This document shows positions 27,543 through 40,655 of a stretch of 64,000 nucleotides of DNA, one piece after another. The notes under the pieces are model-generated. The model saw only the letters and a program-made list of their open reading frames with translations. It had not been told where the DNA came from and made no database searches. Source of the DNA: Beroe ovata (taxonomy: Eukaryota > Ctenophora > Nuda > Beroida > Beroidae); contig CAMPET010000200.1 in NCBI GenBank assembly GCA_946803715.1, positions 23,004 to 87,003 of the forward strand, given 5' to 3'. The position numbers and the translations under genes were made by a program. Within the stretch, counting starts at the first letter, position 1; every line of letters begins with the position of its first letter.

Positions 27543-30121
27543 ATGTTACATCAACAAAGATTTTCTACAAACCCCTGCTTTGATGGATATCAAAGTGAAT
27601 ATCCAGTGCATCCATCGAGGGAAATCAGGCACTCCAGAATACGTCATCCAAGACCTTTTTATCATGAGCCACAAACCCATAACATACACCTGTCTCATTC
27701 CACTAAAGGATACCCTTCACTGAGGGGTCCGCCAACTGCAAGGGGGGAATTTCCACCAAGGGGGAGGCCTTTTCCTAGAGGACAAGCTATTCCCAGAGGA
27801 CGGTCATTTCCAAGGAGACAACCAATGCCAAGAGATCCTGACATCTACTCTGGATATCATCATCCCAGAAGGGCTGAAATTGGCCCCAGATATCCTCCTC
27901 CTGCCTATAGAGATAGACTTGATGAACTTGATTACACCAATAGTGATTACTACAAAGATTATGCAGATAACTATGATTATTCATGGACAGAAGAGAGTTT
28001 CAGTGACCCATACAGTACAGAAGAAGGTAATCCTTCTAGTACATGAAAAGTTTCTTCAATTTCCTCATACCACCTATTGAATTGGTTCATTATCATTTCC
28101 TACTACGTCAGGTGATGATTCAAATGCATATTATGATAATTTTGATGTTAAAGAGACTGAGGGGCTGACACTTGTTTCAAGTCAACAAAAGGAACCAACT
28201 GCAGATCCATATGGGGCCTGGGTGCCATCTTCTTCAGAGCCAGTTGTAAAAAATAAAGAGTTAGATGATTGGGTTCCAGCCTCTGAAAAAACAAGAGTAG
28301 AGGTCAATCCAGAAGAAAGTGAAAAAGGTTGTGCCAATGAAGCAATGAGAATGACTAAAAATAAAAATGATGGGCTATTACAGACCAACAACCAATCAAT
28401 TCCCATCAAAATTGCAAGACTTATTCCTGATTTATATACAAACCACCTCTCTTCAGTTACCCCAAAGGACTATTCAGAGTGGCAAAAGAGTCAAGGAGTC
28501 ATAAAGAAAGCCTCCAAGAGGAAATTACCAAAGGGTACATTCACTGCTGCTGGAAAGCATCCAATAGGAGCTCTGAAAGAAAAAATACCAACATGCTTAT
28601 TTGGGGAGGTGAACCAGTGCCCTCCTAATCTTGATAGGTTCATTGAACTTTGAAACTCTGATTGAATAAGTTTTTGATTTCTCCTCAGGAGGCACGAGAG
28701 AGGTATGATGAACTCAAGTTTTGGAAATTAACAGCCTGGGTGAAGTTCACTGGATATAAATTCCTGGGTTATGGGGTCACCATGACCATTGCAAAGTCTG
28801 AAGCAGCAATAAAGGCACTAACTTTCCTTGATGTAGAAGGTTCATTGATTATGTCTAGTAATTTGTTAGATTTTGATGGGCTAGATTATTCTATCTTAAT
28901 TTCTAACTTATTATTGATTTCAGGATTAAGTGAGCTGAATGACCACATCCCAGAATCTTATTCTGGCAAGCAAAGGCTTCTAGAATCAGTGATGGAAGAA
29001 GAAAGAGAGGAGACGCAGATAGAAGAACCCTGGTACATTTCCGTTGGAGAAACTGGCGAAGAAACTGCTGTTCCCATCTACAAGCCTAAAGGTAATATTC
29101 AGCGTCTTCTTGCCAACTAGGTTACTGTGAACTTTACTGTGTCTGAGCATCCAATCCATTGCTGAACACATTTTGACAACGGTATACTGTTACAGAGCAT
29201 CCGACTCCCGAGACACATCCGGCCATGTTCCTCAACCAGTGGTATGGTCCTGACATTCAGACTGAATATGAGATTGAGAATCCAGGATTCAGACCCATCA
29301 TGTTCAGCTGCACTATCACTGTCCAAGGACAGGCATTCCAGGGGTCAGGACCAAGCAAAAAGGAGGGTAAGAATGTTTTTTGAATTGTTGAGTCCAAATA
29401 GGTGATGTAAGATGTTAATCGTTTTCATATCTTTACCTACTTTTTTATATCAACCAATGTAATTTCAGCCCAGAAGATGACGGCCGCACTCACACTTCAG
29501 AAACTTGAAGAAAATCCCCCGCCAATAAATCGAAAAAACATTAAGAAGAAGAAAAATAAACCAAACAAGAGCAAAAAACCAAAAGTTATCACTGGTATTG
29601 GCGATTTACCTTCACTTCCCAAAGAGCATAGCTTGCCAATTATCAATTTTGTTCCCGAATCAAAGTCGCAGGCAGCTCCAGCAATAAAGATACTTCAAAG
29701 AGACACTAAACTGACACCCGATGCTCCTAGCACTGCAAATAGTTCATCCCAGCAAGACTCTGCGGTCGAGAAACCAAGCTCAGTTGTATCTACTCCAAAC
29801 CATCAAACTATTCCTACAATCGGAAGCAAGTCTGTGATAGCCAACCCTCAGTCTACATCTCAGTCTAAGAATAGCACCTCTTCAAGTGCAGACTGGTCGG
29901 ATTACAACCAATATCAATCAACTCAATATGGGTACAATCAGAGTAGTTACAGCTACTCAGACTACCAGTCATCAATATCCCAGAACTCGTGGTACCATGG
30001 TTACAACGCCCAGCCGTACGCTGACTATAGCCAGTACCATCAGAGTGTGTCCTTCACGCCGCCCCTGCCTGTATATTCCCAGTCCCAGCCACCATTGCCG
30101 CCTGGTCCAGCACCGCCATGA
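27543..30121 (+). CDS. Double-stranded RNA-binding protein with two dsRBDs
   Basis: Six exons (27543-28026, 28112-28608, 28689-28839, 28924-29091, 29196-29366, 29469-30121) keep frame over 707 residues. The N-terminal 130 residues are rich in Pro, Arg and Gly with PRGR repeats, then acidic and Tyr-rich. A divergent dsRBD follows (GKHPIGALKEK ... GYGVTMTIAKSEAAIKALTF). The second, more typical dsRBD spans exons 5-6 (MFLNQWYGPDIQ ... FQGSGPSKKEAQKMTAALTL). A Lys-rich stretch (KNIKKKKNKPNKSKKPK) and a Ser/Tyr/Gln-rich low-complexity tail ending in PPLPPGPAPP follow. The second dsRBD resembles ILF3/STRBP, but I see no DZF domain, so I assign no symbol. The ATG at 27543 may be preceded by an upstream exon. 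Confidence 0.75.
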
Positions 30122-30402
30122 GAAATTTGATTGACCGAAATTATAGGTTTATGTTATTGTGTTATCTGGTTCTCAATTGAAGGATTGGTAAGGTATTGGA
30201 ATGGTTTAGTGGAATGCAAATTCTAACCACATTATTTAGCTGTTATCACGTTTTTCGATATTATTGTTGACTTATCAAATCTATGTCTCTATTGCAGTAG
30301 AGTGGTGCCTTTTTCTTTGTCTCTTCAATCAAAATCACGAATCAAGATGAATCCAACTGATGAAGTTATGGTAAAACATTTCTGCATAATATAGGTACCA
30401 GG

Positions 30403-31359
30403 ATGGGGAAAGCTAAGAAGCAGAAGTCATCACGAGTGTCCCATCCCTACATGGGCACTTCAGACGCGGACATGAAAGAGATCAGGTGAGACGAATATGT
30501 CATTGGTACTTCTCCTTTTCTAGTCACATCTTCAGCACAACTTTATCTTGTACCACTTGATATGTTAGCTTAGTAAATGCCTCCTCCACGACAGTAAGCC
30601 AGAAGAAATAATCCAGAAAAAGACAGTCTCCGCAAAGACAAAATCAGGAAGCGGAGCAGAAAGTTTGAAAAAGATTTCAAAAGTGAAGAACAGAAAGAAG
30701 AAAGAAAAACTGAAGGAGAAAAGTAAAAAGTGGAAAGAGAAACTGGATAACTTGAAGAAAGGTACGTTTTGTTTAACAGCTCAGGATTTAGATTTAAATC
30801 ATAGGTCTATGCTTTATGCTAACAATTAACAGTTATTATCATTCTATCCAAATTATCAGCTGCAGACGAATCCATCGCAAAACAGAAGCGAGAAAAGACC
30901 AAAATAACTGGTGACCTTAAACCTCTATCAGATGAGCTAACTTCAATCCTCTCCGACCTTCTTAGCAATAAGAAGATAGATATCAATGTCCATAATAATA
31001 GCACCAGTAAACCAGTTAGCAAGAAATCCGGCAACAGTGCTTACAACCCCGTGATGTAAGTTCCATCTGAAATGCTGCTTACAGTCGTTTTTTGTGATGT
31101 TGCGCATTCAGTTACTATGATTGCTTTGACTTTGCTTTTGAATGCGAATATTTCATTGATAACTAGCTCGTATAACTGGCTATAATCGAGTGGTAAACAC
31201 TGATGGACGAGGAAGATTGTTCTGAAAATAATTAATATTTCCTCCAGGTCACATGTGAATCAGTTCAGAGCTGTACTCAGGAATGAGAGATTCCAGAAAA
31301 ATCCTTTATCCGCCATCAAGAATCACATCCTAATATCAAACTCAATGGACACAACGTGA
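30403..31359 (+). CDS. SLX9: SLX9/FAM207A-type ribosome biogenesis factor
   Basis: Four exons (30403-30485, 30595-30761, 30860-31055, 31248-31359) encode 185 residues. The protein is small and Lys-rich. The central block (KKEKLKEKSKKWKEKLDNLK, then KQKREKTKITGDLKPLSDEL) matches the conserved core of SLX9/FAM207A, where a basic coiled region is followed by 'GDL-PL-D-L'. The C-terminus NPLSAIKNHI resembles the 'PL-AI---L' ending of the family. SLX9 acts in pre-40S processing and export in the nucleolus. It follows the dsRBD gene by 281 bp on the same strand. Confidence 0.75.
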
Positions 31360-31569
31360 AATGAACTGAGTTTTATCTGTTAGGGTGTTATTTATCTCAG
31401 ATAAGTTTAGGAAGCCAGGATACTGATAAATCTGGTTGGAAAGTTAGACTTCGATATTTTAACTCGATTTTGTTTCAATTGCCTTAATTGGAATTTTAGA
31501 AAAAAATGCACAACTCTTCGTTTAATACTTAATGTCACATAATGACCCCTTGCTCAACTCACCCCTACA

Positions 31570-34500
31570 ATGTATAGTAGAACACATATGATAGGAAGGG
31601 GTGCGCTTGCGCGTAAACTCCTCGAAAACGAAGAAAAGAATGCTATCAAGATCAGGACTGCATTGGAGAGGAGCGATCAAAGCCGGGCACCTGTAGGTTC
31701 GTATAACTCCGCATTATTTCTACTGACAGTTACAATATGGAGCACTGGAGAAACTATTCTGTACGATGAGGATAGAGAACATAAAGTTGTAAATTACTGT
31801 AACGAAGATCTTTTCTTTTGCGATGTTTTGGATTTGATATACTATCTATAACAACACTACTACACTCACCCCCCGCATCCCCAAGGCCGCGGTGCTATGT
31901 TGAGGGACGTGGCCATGAGAGGTCCCCCTTCTTCCCCCTCAATTAGACAGCCCAACAACAATAGCTCCCCTGGGAGCATCGGGGCTCAGGGGAGGGCAGA
32001 ATATGGAGAGGCAATGGACACAGTTAGTGAAACGCGGATCTTTTCAGATCACAGCAAATTTTCGTATACTCGTTGCTGACACCACTGCATAGCTGCAACA
32101 TAGGAATTCGTTGACACCAGTTCGTCAGAACAGGGCTGTTTGACGAACGAGCACTTGATTCGTCACAAATAGCTGACACCACTGTATGACTGTGACGTAG
32201 GAATTCGTTGACACCAGTACGTCAGAACAGGGCTGTTTGACGAACAAGCACTTGATCCGTCACGAATCGCTGACACCACTGTATGACTGTGACGTAGGAA
32301 TTCGTTGACACCAGTTCGTCAGAACAGGGCTGTTTGACGAACGAGCACTTGATTCGTCACTCATCGCTGACACCACTGCATAGTGCATGACTGTGACGTA
32401 GGAATCTCGACTGATATTGGTTCCCTGTCGAAGATATGATTCCACGATACGTACAATGGAAGGTCGTTACTAATTAACTTTCATTGTACCTATTGCATCA
32501 TTAAATAGAGCTTTAATGCATTCTTGACCCGCACCATCCATCAGACGCCAGATAACGCCATGCCAGATTTTGACCCAGATGTCCCACTTCCCGAGCGGCC
32601 GGCGTTCGCGCAGGAGGGCCAAAAGCTGAACGTCATCACGAATTTCATCAAGGTCCGCTTCACCGATACGGATGTGTATCAGTATCACGTTGTATTCGAC
32701 CCGCCAGTCGATAGCAAGTATTTGAGGTGCGTTTGTGGGGAGTGTTTTAAAGATGGATGAGATTATCGGATTTAGAGAATTCGAAATAAGATCAATTTAG
32801 ACTAGTTGAAATTAGTTCTTGAGATATGTTATCCATTGTGTGCTATGTTGCCAGGCACAAACTACTGGAACCACATCTCGGTGACAACAGAGCATGGAGA
32901 TTCGATGGGGCTGTTCTATTTACCTCGCAGAAATTGGAAGGAAGCCAATTCATATCAACTAAAGAAAACACTGGTGACTCCCATTCAGCAATTTCAATGA
33001 TTTAAACATAGTGATTTGCGTTATCTTTGACCGTCTTTCATGGAATTTGAAAGGAGCATTTGAAAAATCTCGCCCCCAGGAGAAAAGATAACACTCCGAT
33101 ACCAGCTCACAAAGACGCTCCCTATCGAGGAGTGCGTCCCCCTTCTCAACATTATCTTCAAAACTGTGCTCAGCAAGCTGAAGTATGCGAGACTGGGGAA
33201 GAATCTGTACGATCCCAAACGATCTGTTCAAATACCTCGACATAAGCTGGAGTTATGGCCAGGGTAGGTATATTGGAAATGTTTAAATTTGAAATACGTT
33301 GTTTTGTTTGGTGTTGGATAATCTGAGTTAATGAATTGATAAGTCGCCTGGAATGTTTGATTTGCTCAGTAAGGTCGGTGGGTATACCATTATTTCGGTA
33401 TTTTTATTTCTATGTTTATGATTCAATTCATTGCCCAGGTATGTTACATCGGTCACCCAACTTGAGGGCGGGTTCATGTTACAGACCAATGTCTCGCACA
33501 AGATGTTGAGAACTGACACAATCATGGACTTGTTGCTCGAGATATACAAGACAAACCAAACTAATCTACAGACAATTGCCACCAAGGAGATCGTGGGTTA
33601 GTTTGGAGGAGGAGCACAGCTTGATGACAGATAACTGGCAGTTGCGAATCGCAACTTGCGAGCTGAAATCCCTATTATAAGTATTCTGCAAAAATCTGCA
33701 AGAATTTTTGAGGTAGCTCATCGGGAAATCGAGGAAAATTCTCATTTCTTCTCAGATGTTAGGTAAGAAGTCACCTGACGAATAGCTCCTCAGGTAAGCG
33801 AGATAGAGCCAAAATTCGACTGGGAATCCATTCAGCGTCCAAAAATACATGGGAATGCGTAGTATCTGCATGAAAATGGGACAAAAAGTTTTCATCGAGT
33901 TTCTGATCTGAGTATCGGTATAAGTGAAGTGATTGACTCCACACTTTTATACTCCGATTTCGAGGGTCTCGGATGAAGACTTTAATGGCGCTGACGACAC
34001 TATTTTCCCGCCTAATCATCTCTCCTACTCTCACACTACAAGTATCACCCCTCTTTGCGATCATTTGAAGTTCATACTTGCAGTGAAACCACGCCCAAAT
34101 GACGATTTCAGACCTGTGGGAAGCTAACACAACAAAATCACGAAAATCAATGGGACACACTAAACGGCCAAAAAATATTTCGCAGGCGGCATACCTACTA
34201 GAAATGATTGTTCCTGGTCTATTTTTCGACGTAGAATTCAAATATGCAAAAATTTTTGAGCTAGCTCATCGGGAAATCGAGGAAAATTCTCATTTCTTCT
34301 CAGATGTAAGGCGAAAATCAATGGGACACACAAATAGGCCAAAATTATTTCTGCACGTGACATGCTGAAATATAGTGTTTCTGGCCTATTTTTTGACGTA
34401 GAATTCGAATCTGAAAGAATTAGAGGGCTAGCTGATTGGGAAATTGAGGAAAATTCTCATTTCTTCTCGAATGTTAGGTAAGAAGTCACCAGACAGATAG

Positions 34501-37500
34501 CTCCTCAGGGAAGCGAGATAGAGCCAAAATTCGACCGGGAATCGATTCAGCGTCCAAAAATACATAGGAATGCGTAGTATTCGCATGATAATGGGATAGA
34601 AAAAATTTCATCGAGTTTCTGATCTGAGTATCGGTGAAAGTGAAGTGATTGACTCCACACTTTTATACTCCGATTTCAAGGGTCTCGGATGAAGACTTAA
34701 ATGGTGCTGACGTCACTATTTTTCCACCAAATCATCTCTCCTACTCTCACACTACAAGTATCAACCCTCTTTGCGATCATTTGAAGTTCATACTTGCCGT
34801 GAAACCACGCCCAAATGACGATTTCTCTCCCCTGGGAAGCAAACACTACAAAAACGCGAAAATCAATGGTACACACAAATAGGCCAAAATTATTTCTGCA
34901 CATGACATGCTGAAATATAGTGTTTCTGGCCTATTTTTTGACGTAGAATTCGAATCTGAAAGAATTAGAGAGCTAGCTGATTGGGAAATTGGGGAAAATT
35001 CTTATTTCTTCTCAGATGTTAGGTGAGAAGTCACCATACAGATAGCTCCTCAGGGAAGCGAGATAGAGCCAAAATTCGACCGGGAATCGATTCAGCGTCC
35101 AAAAATACATAGGAATGGTTTTCACTACCATAATTCCACTATAATAAAAAGTTGCTAATGCACAGTTTATTGTCCCCAGGTAACGTGGTCATGACTCGGT
35201 ACAACAACCAGACTTATCGAGTGGACGACATCGCGTGGGACGAGAGTCCACGGTCCACATTCACTGATCGACGAGGGAACAAGATCTCTTACATTGACTA
35301 CTATCGGGACCACTATGATATTGTTATCAGGGATTGTTCTCAACCCCTGCTCTTACACAGGTAGTGAGAGGGTAGTGGGAGGGAGTTGGTGTGTGTGTGG
35401 TCAGAGTGGTCTAAGTGGGTCAGAGTTGAGTGGGAACAACGAAGGGGTGGTAGTGAGTGGAGTTGGAGAGAGTGATGATGGAAGAGCCGGGAATGGAATG
35501 CGATTGAGAAATCTGGTCGGAAAATTGTTATTGTTACTGCGTATTTTCACATTGATGGTTCGGGTACTGGGCATTTGGCAGTGTTTAATCTCATGAGTCA
35601 TCTAGATACTGTCTTCTGGGAATCTTCCCGTTCAATTTCAACTCTACAGAATGAAGCACAGGGATGAACTCAACCAAGACGAGCGGTTTATCTATCTCGT
35701 TCCAGAGCTCTGTGCTATGACAGGTTCCGCACTGAATCCAATCTCGCTCTTCGATCCGATCTTCCTTGATCCGATAGCGATATCTTCAAAACGACAAAAT
35801 GAGTTACAATTTGAACTTTGAGACGAAGCTCTAACACCTCCCTTTACTCCCAGGTCTCTCACAGTCTACAGCTGATGACTTCATGGTCCGCAAAGACATT
35901 GCAGCTCACACCAGACTCGATGCTCGAGACAGAGTTAGGGCTATCAAGAGTTTCATCGCCAATGTCAAGGAGAGTCCAGAGGCATTGGAGGAGTTGAAGA
36001 AATGGCATCTCTCGATCGGTTTGTAATATATAGCTGATCTTACTTGACCCGTTTTTTCAAAAGACTTTTACTTTTGGGCATTCCATCGCTCATGGTGTAT
36101 TAGTTTATTACTAACCGTGTTTTTCTTACTCAAGACGATGAACAGTTGACAGTGGAAGCTCGCCAACTCGGCACAGAGCAAATCATTTTCGGGGACCAAA
36201 AATCAGTGAGCATAAAGAGGAACGCTGATTTCAGTAAAGATTCGGCTGACAGTAAAACCTTGGGACCTGTCGATCTAGTTAACTGGTGGGTCATGGTCTG
36301 AAAAGTTGAGGGAATTGTATTTCTACAAGTGGTCACTTCTTACGAATAGCAATGAATTACTGTTCTACAATTGACTGACTACATGAAGATTCTGAGCTTC
36401 CTCCTCACTTCTGGACAATCACGACTTCCCCCATCCACCCTATCCCAGGTTACTCATCTACCCACAACGGGACCAGAGCAAGGCTAGAGAGTTGGTATCG
36501 TGCATGAGAAATGCATCTCGGCGACTTGGTATGCGGGTAACAGAACCAGTGGCTTTGCCCATCACAAAGGAGGATACAGAGACTTATATCAAGTGAGACG
36601 GATTGGGAGAGAAGGGGGTTGTGTGTCCTCTCTTGGAATTGATGCCGCGATCATTCCATAATCAGTTGTTACTGATCTACACTAGGGCAGCTCGCAACTC
36701 CTAATACATGAATTGTCATTTCTAAAACTATTGTATCAACATATCATTATAACGCATTAAGATTGATAATGCATCTACTTACTTTACCAGATTAACCCCT
36801 CATTATCTCTGAACAGGACCATCACCCACAACTTGACACGTGGAGTACAGCTCGTGGTAACAATTGTCCCTACTGAACGTGACGACCGGTACAACGCTAT
36901 CAAGCAACTGTGTTATATTGACAGTCCTGTAGCCAGTCAGGTCCTCTTGAGTAGGACGCTCTGTCAGCCTCAGAAGTGAGTATTTGTTTGGAGACTGGGG
37001 TCAAGGAAACTACTTAAGTTGTACTATTATACTTCAATCAAAAAAATTACCTTAAGTCCAAATATCGTGGCAAAATGATCAAACTTTCCATATAATCGAT
37101 ACCTAATAAGCTATCATCGGAACTTTGTTATTTCTGACTGCCATACTGCCGCAGTCAGTAGTCACATTGCCACCTCAGGCGGAAGACACTGGTCCAGAAG
37201 ATCATGCTACAGATATGTGCTAAGCTGGGTGGTGAGCTGTGGGCTTGTAACATACCCATGGAGAACGCAATGATAATCGGTCTGGACACTTACCATGATC
37301 CAACGAGTCGTGCCGGTGACTCTTACACTGGTAAGTGTGGGTACTGGTAAGAGAGGTAAGTTGATCACAGTTACTTCATAATAACTGTGTGCACAGTTGA
37401 TCGTCGAGAGTGTCCAAGGGTCTCATGCTCGCTTGATTCCTATAAGCCTATAATCCCTGCCTACCAATTGAATCATTCTCTCATTAACCAAACATCCCAG

Positions 37501-39107
37501 ATATTTTTAATCTCAATCCTCTCTTTCTCTCTTACAGGGTTTATCGCAACCCTGAACCGACTCCACAGCAAGTTCTTTGTGGCGTCAGAAAAGGAAGACA
37601 GAGGACAAGAGTTCTCTTCCAGATTACAGAGCATGACAACACTCGCTCTCACCAAATACATGGTACCGTGTTGGATATTCTTCCTGCACTCAATATTGAA
37701 TACCCAAATCGCGGAGACCAAATAATTCCGATGTTATTCTCGACCACAAAATATGTGAACAGTCGTGCTGAGTGGTCGAATGACTGCCGAATGGGGGTCA
37801 TACCTGTAGCCTATGTGAGTTTGAATTGTGACTCGATATTCGATAATTTCAATGCTCAAATCAGTGATCAGTGACTCATTTCTCTCTCTCAGGGAAAAAA
37901 CGATCAGTTGCCAAGTAGGGTTATTGTGTTCAGAGATGGGGTGTCAGAGGGTCAACTAGCTGTTGTCAAACAGTATGAGGTAAGGAAAACACGATCAATG
38001 TTAAATTTTGATCGTGCTTCGAGTAAGATTGAACGATTACACAACTATTGTCTGGAACTTTGTGGGTATCACTTTGGTTCCGAACCGAGGACTTTTGATG
38101 GCGAGTAACATCCATTGGAATGAACCTGCTTCAGGTTGAACAGTTCGAAAGGGCGTTCGCTGCAATGCAAGACGGGTATAAACCTGAATTGATCGTGGTT
38201 GTTGTTCAGAAGAGGAGCAGAACCCGTCTGTTCACTTTCGAGGTATGTTTTTCTCGAAAGTCCCTTAACCGTTTATACACAAACTATGTCCAAATCTATA
38301 GATGGGTATTACCTCTTTGCCAAGATTGAACCTTTGTTAACCAGCACCAATTGTCAACATCTGTTGTTAACTGTTAACATATTGTGTTAACATCAGGGAG
38401 ATCAAAGTCGAGGTGGTAGGATCGCTAATGCGCCACCTGGTACTGTTCTAGATCATACTGTCACCAGCAACTCTCTCTACGACTTCTTCCTCGTGTCACA
38501 GGACGTCTCACAAGGTACCTTAATAGCAACAACCGTTCCCTTAGCAACCTCTATCCCCACAGCAACCCCATAGCAAAGTAGCAACCCTCGTTATCAAAGC
38601 AACAATCATCCCCTTGCGCCACAATCACTCTTTTAAGAAGGGATGTACACTATTTTTCAGGTATTGTTACCCCTTCCCGATATGTTGTTGTCCATGACGA
38701 GTCGACGCTCAGACCTGATCATGTACAGGTAAAGTTTCTGCTGTCTTTCTGAGTTTCGTTCATTTCACGGGGTGAAGAGAGCGGGCCATAGAAAATGGAG
38801 AAACGAGGTCTCAGAAAAAATAACTGGACCTCTGCGAGACACTTGTGGATTTAGTGTCTCGCCGTGACACCAAATCCATAAGTTATGGTTGCTCTGAACT
38901 CTCAAAATTCAGTTTATTATCATGAGTACGTGACGCGTCTATTTTCAGAAACTCGCGTACAAGTTAACCCACATGTACTGGAACTGGGCCGGTACTGTCC
39001 GTGTGCCCTCTGTGTGTCTGTACGCACACAAGATAGCATACATGCACGGCAAACATCTGCACAGGAAAGCATCATCAGACCTTAATGAAATGTTGTTCTT
39101 CCTGTAG
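31570..39107 (+). CDS. Piwi-clade Argonaute protein
   Basis: Nineteen exons stay in frame and give 865 residues, normal for Piwi: 31570-31696, 31886-32022, 32545-32726, 32855-32973, 33080-33263, 33439-33596, 35180-35360, 35650-35723, 35854-36018, 36135-36285, 36449-36592, 36817-36975, 37179-37330, 37538-37662, 37893-37979, 38135-38242, 38397-38514, 38661-38728 and 38949-39107. A short N-terminus with GRGA motifs precedes the N domain. PAZ includes TRYNNQTYRVDDIAWDESPR. The PIWI domain keeps the slicer tetrad: Asp630 (IIGLDTYHD), Glu669 (DRGQEF), Asp701 (VFRDG) and His840 (YAHKIAYM). It ends in the usual hydrophobic LFFL. It should bind piRNAs and be cleavage-competent, acting in germ or stem cells. 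The first exon and the donor after 32022 (GTTAGT) are the least certain. A polyadenylation signal AATAAA lies at 39661. Confidence 0.95.
32076..32400. repeat. 97-bp tandem repeat with hairpin in Piwi intron 2
   Basis: Units begin CTGACACCACTG at 32076, 32173, 32270 and 32367, a period of 97 bp. Each full unit holds a near-perfect 29-base palindrome (32120-32148, 32217-32245, 32314-32342) with arms GTTCGTCA/TGACGAAC and AACAG/CTGTT. A decayed copy lies at about 40737-40815. Confidence 0.9.
33690..35115. repeat. Large tandem repeat block in Piwi intron 6
   Basis: Two to three diverged copies of one unit. The block containing ATAGCTCCTCAGG recurs near 33782, 34498 and 35042 (spacings about 715 and 545 bp), and TTTGCGATCATTTGAAGTTC recurs near 34055 and 34770. 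No protein motif is convincing. It is probably a non-autonomous mobile or satellite-like element. It explains the 1.6-kb length of an otherwise short-intron gene. Confidence 0.8.
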
Positions 39108-39897
39108 AGACAGGAGAGGGAGAGGGGGCAGATATCCAAGGGGGAGAGATTTGGCTGGTGACAGTGCTAAGGAGAAGAAAGAGAGGTCTTGCAGGTGATG
39201 GCAGAGTATACCTATACGACATACGTCGATACAGAAAATTGTATTTCTCTAGGTCTGGGTAACGTGAGGATGGTTTCAAATTCGCGAAGACGTGAAGCAG
39301 AGAAAAACGTGGCGAAATCGGACTGGATTGTCTTTAGATGCCAGATCTTTGAAGCAAGGACATACCTATATTACGTCTTGATTGAATATTTTGCCGAAAG
39401 AGACCGTTTCAGTCTTCAGAGTTATCCCACCTCGTAGAGTTGGATTGATAACAGGCTGGTTGTAATGAAGCTTCGTTGAATGCCCCGAACAACGAATCCA
39501 ATGATCAACTTGATTTTCAATGATTTGAGTTAATGGAGTCTAAATCAGAAACACCGTCAACAAAAATAACTTTTAAAGTTGGTGTAAAGATAAGTTATAT
39601 AGCTTGATTATGTTGTGATTTTCTCTTAACAATATTTATTTTTGCAGAATCTGCTTATAAAATAAAGTTGACCATATGAAAAAGATAGGTATTATATTTG
39701 ATTTTCATGATGATTAAAGTCCTTTCTTTCGTTCTTTCATTTTGAACTTTGATGCGTGTCCATTTTGTTATCAACCTCGATAAAGTTTGTTTGAATCAAA
39801 CTAGATTCAAACTGATAACAAAATCTCGCATTACTTCATTACCTATCTCTATTATGAGATAACATTATAATCGAAACTGATAACATTTCTTTCCAGC
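39108..39897. other. Piwi 3' flank
   Basis: Contains the Piwi 3' UTR with AATAAA at 39661 and AT-rich DNA. A small ORF at 39189-39437 has no recognisable feature. Confidence 0.6.
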
Positions 39898-40655
39898 ATG
39901 GAACGGTCAATAACGCTGAATCACAGCTCACATCCGACTCTACACCACCCTTCATCGATACCCCAACCACCATCATCATCAACAGAAGTCCCTGATCTCG
40001 GAAACAACGCTCCAACGCAATTCACAGGACGTCGGAAACGACCACAAACTCGGTCATACAACAAGAGATCGAAGCTATCGGACAAGACTCCAGTTTACGT
40101 ACACACGTTTNGGAACGGTCAATAACGCTGAATCACAGCTCACATCCGACTGTCCACCACCCTTCATCCATACCCAAACCACCATCATCATCAACAGAAG
40201 TCCCTGATCTCAGAAACAACGCTCCAACACAATTCACGGGACGTCGGAAACGACCACAAACTCGATCGTACAACAAGAGATCGAAGCTATCGGACAAAAC
40301 TCCAGTTTACGTACACACGTTTAACAGGGAGGAAAGTGTGCGAAGGGCAAAGGTCTGGGACTCCATTTCCGTTGAAAATCACACTTCTTTCAACCTCGCC
40401 CCTTCGTGCACAAACCCAGTCGTCGAAGCTGCGCTGTACAGTGAGACTGATCTGAGCGTTGCGTGTTTAATTCACGGGATATTCGCCGATGCTCAAGCTA
40501 AGATAGAAGACCTGCTGCAAGATGACGAGGGAATGCCGGAATTCAGTGCGCTGATTGGGACTGAGAGTGAGGCGGCGACTGAGGAGGGAGAGATTGTTGA
40601 GATGGAATATCCAACTAAGAAGAGATTTGCGTGGTATCACAAACTTCCGGTTTAG
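39898..40655 (+). CDS. Hypothetical basic/acidic protein, interrupted by an assembly duplication
   Basis: I do not recognise this gene. A 211-bp segment is present twice (39900-40110 and 40112-40322) around a single N at 40111, with a few substitutions. Read as one copy, an ORF starts at the ATG at 39898 and runs to a stop at 40653-40655, giving roughly 180 residues. It has a Pro/Ser-rich N-terminus, a basic patch (GRRKRPQTRSYNKRSK) and an acidic helical C-terminal part (FADAQAKIEDLLQDDEGMPE). A splice acceptor TTTCCAG sits directly before the ATG, so upstream coding exons are possible. As assembled, the first copy runs through the N into a stop. Confidence 0.5.
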
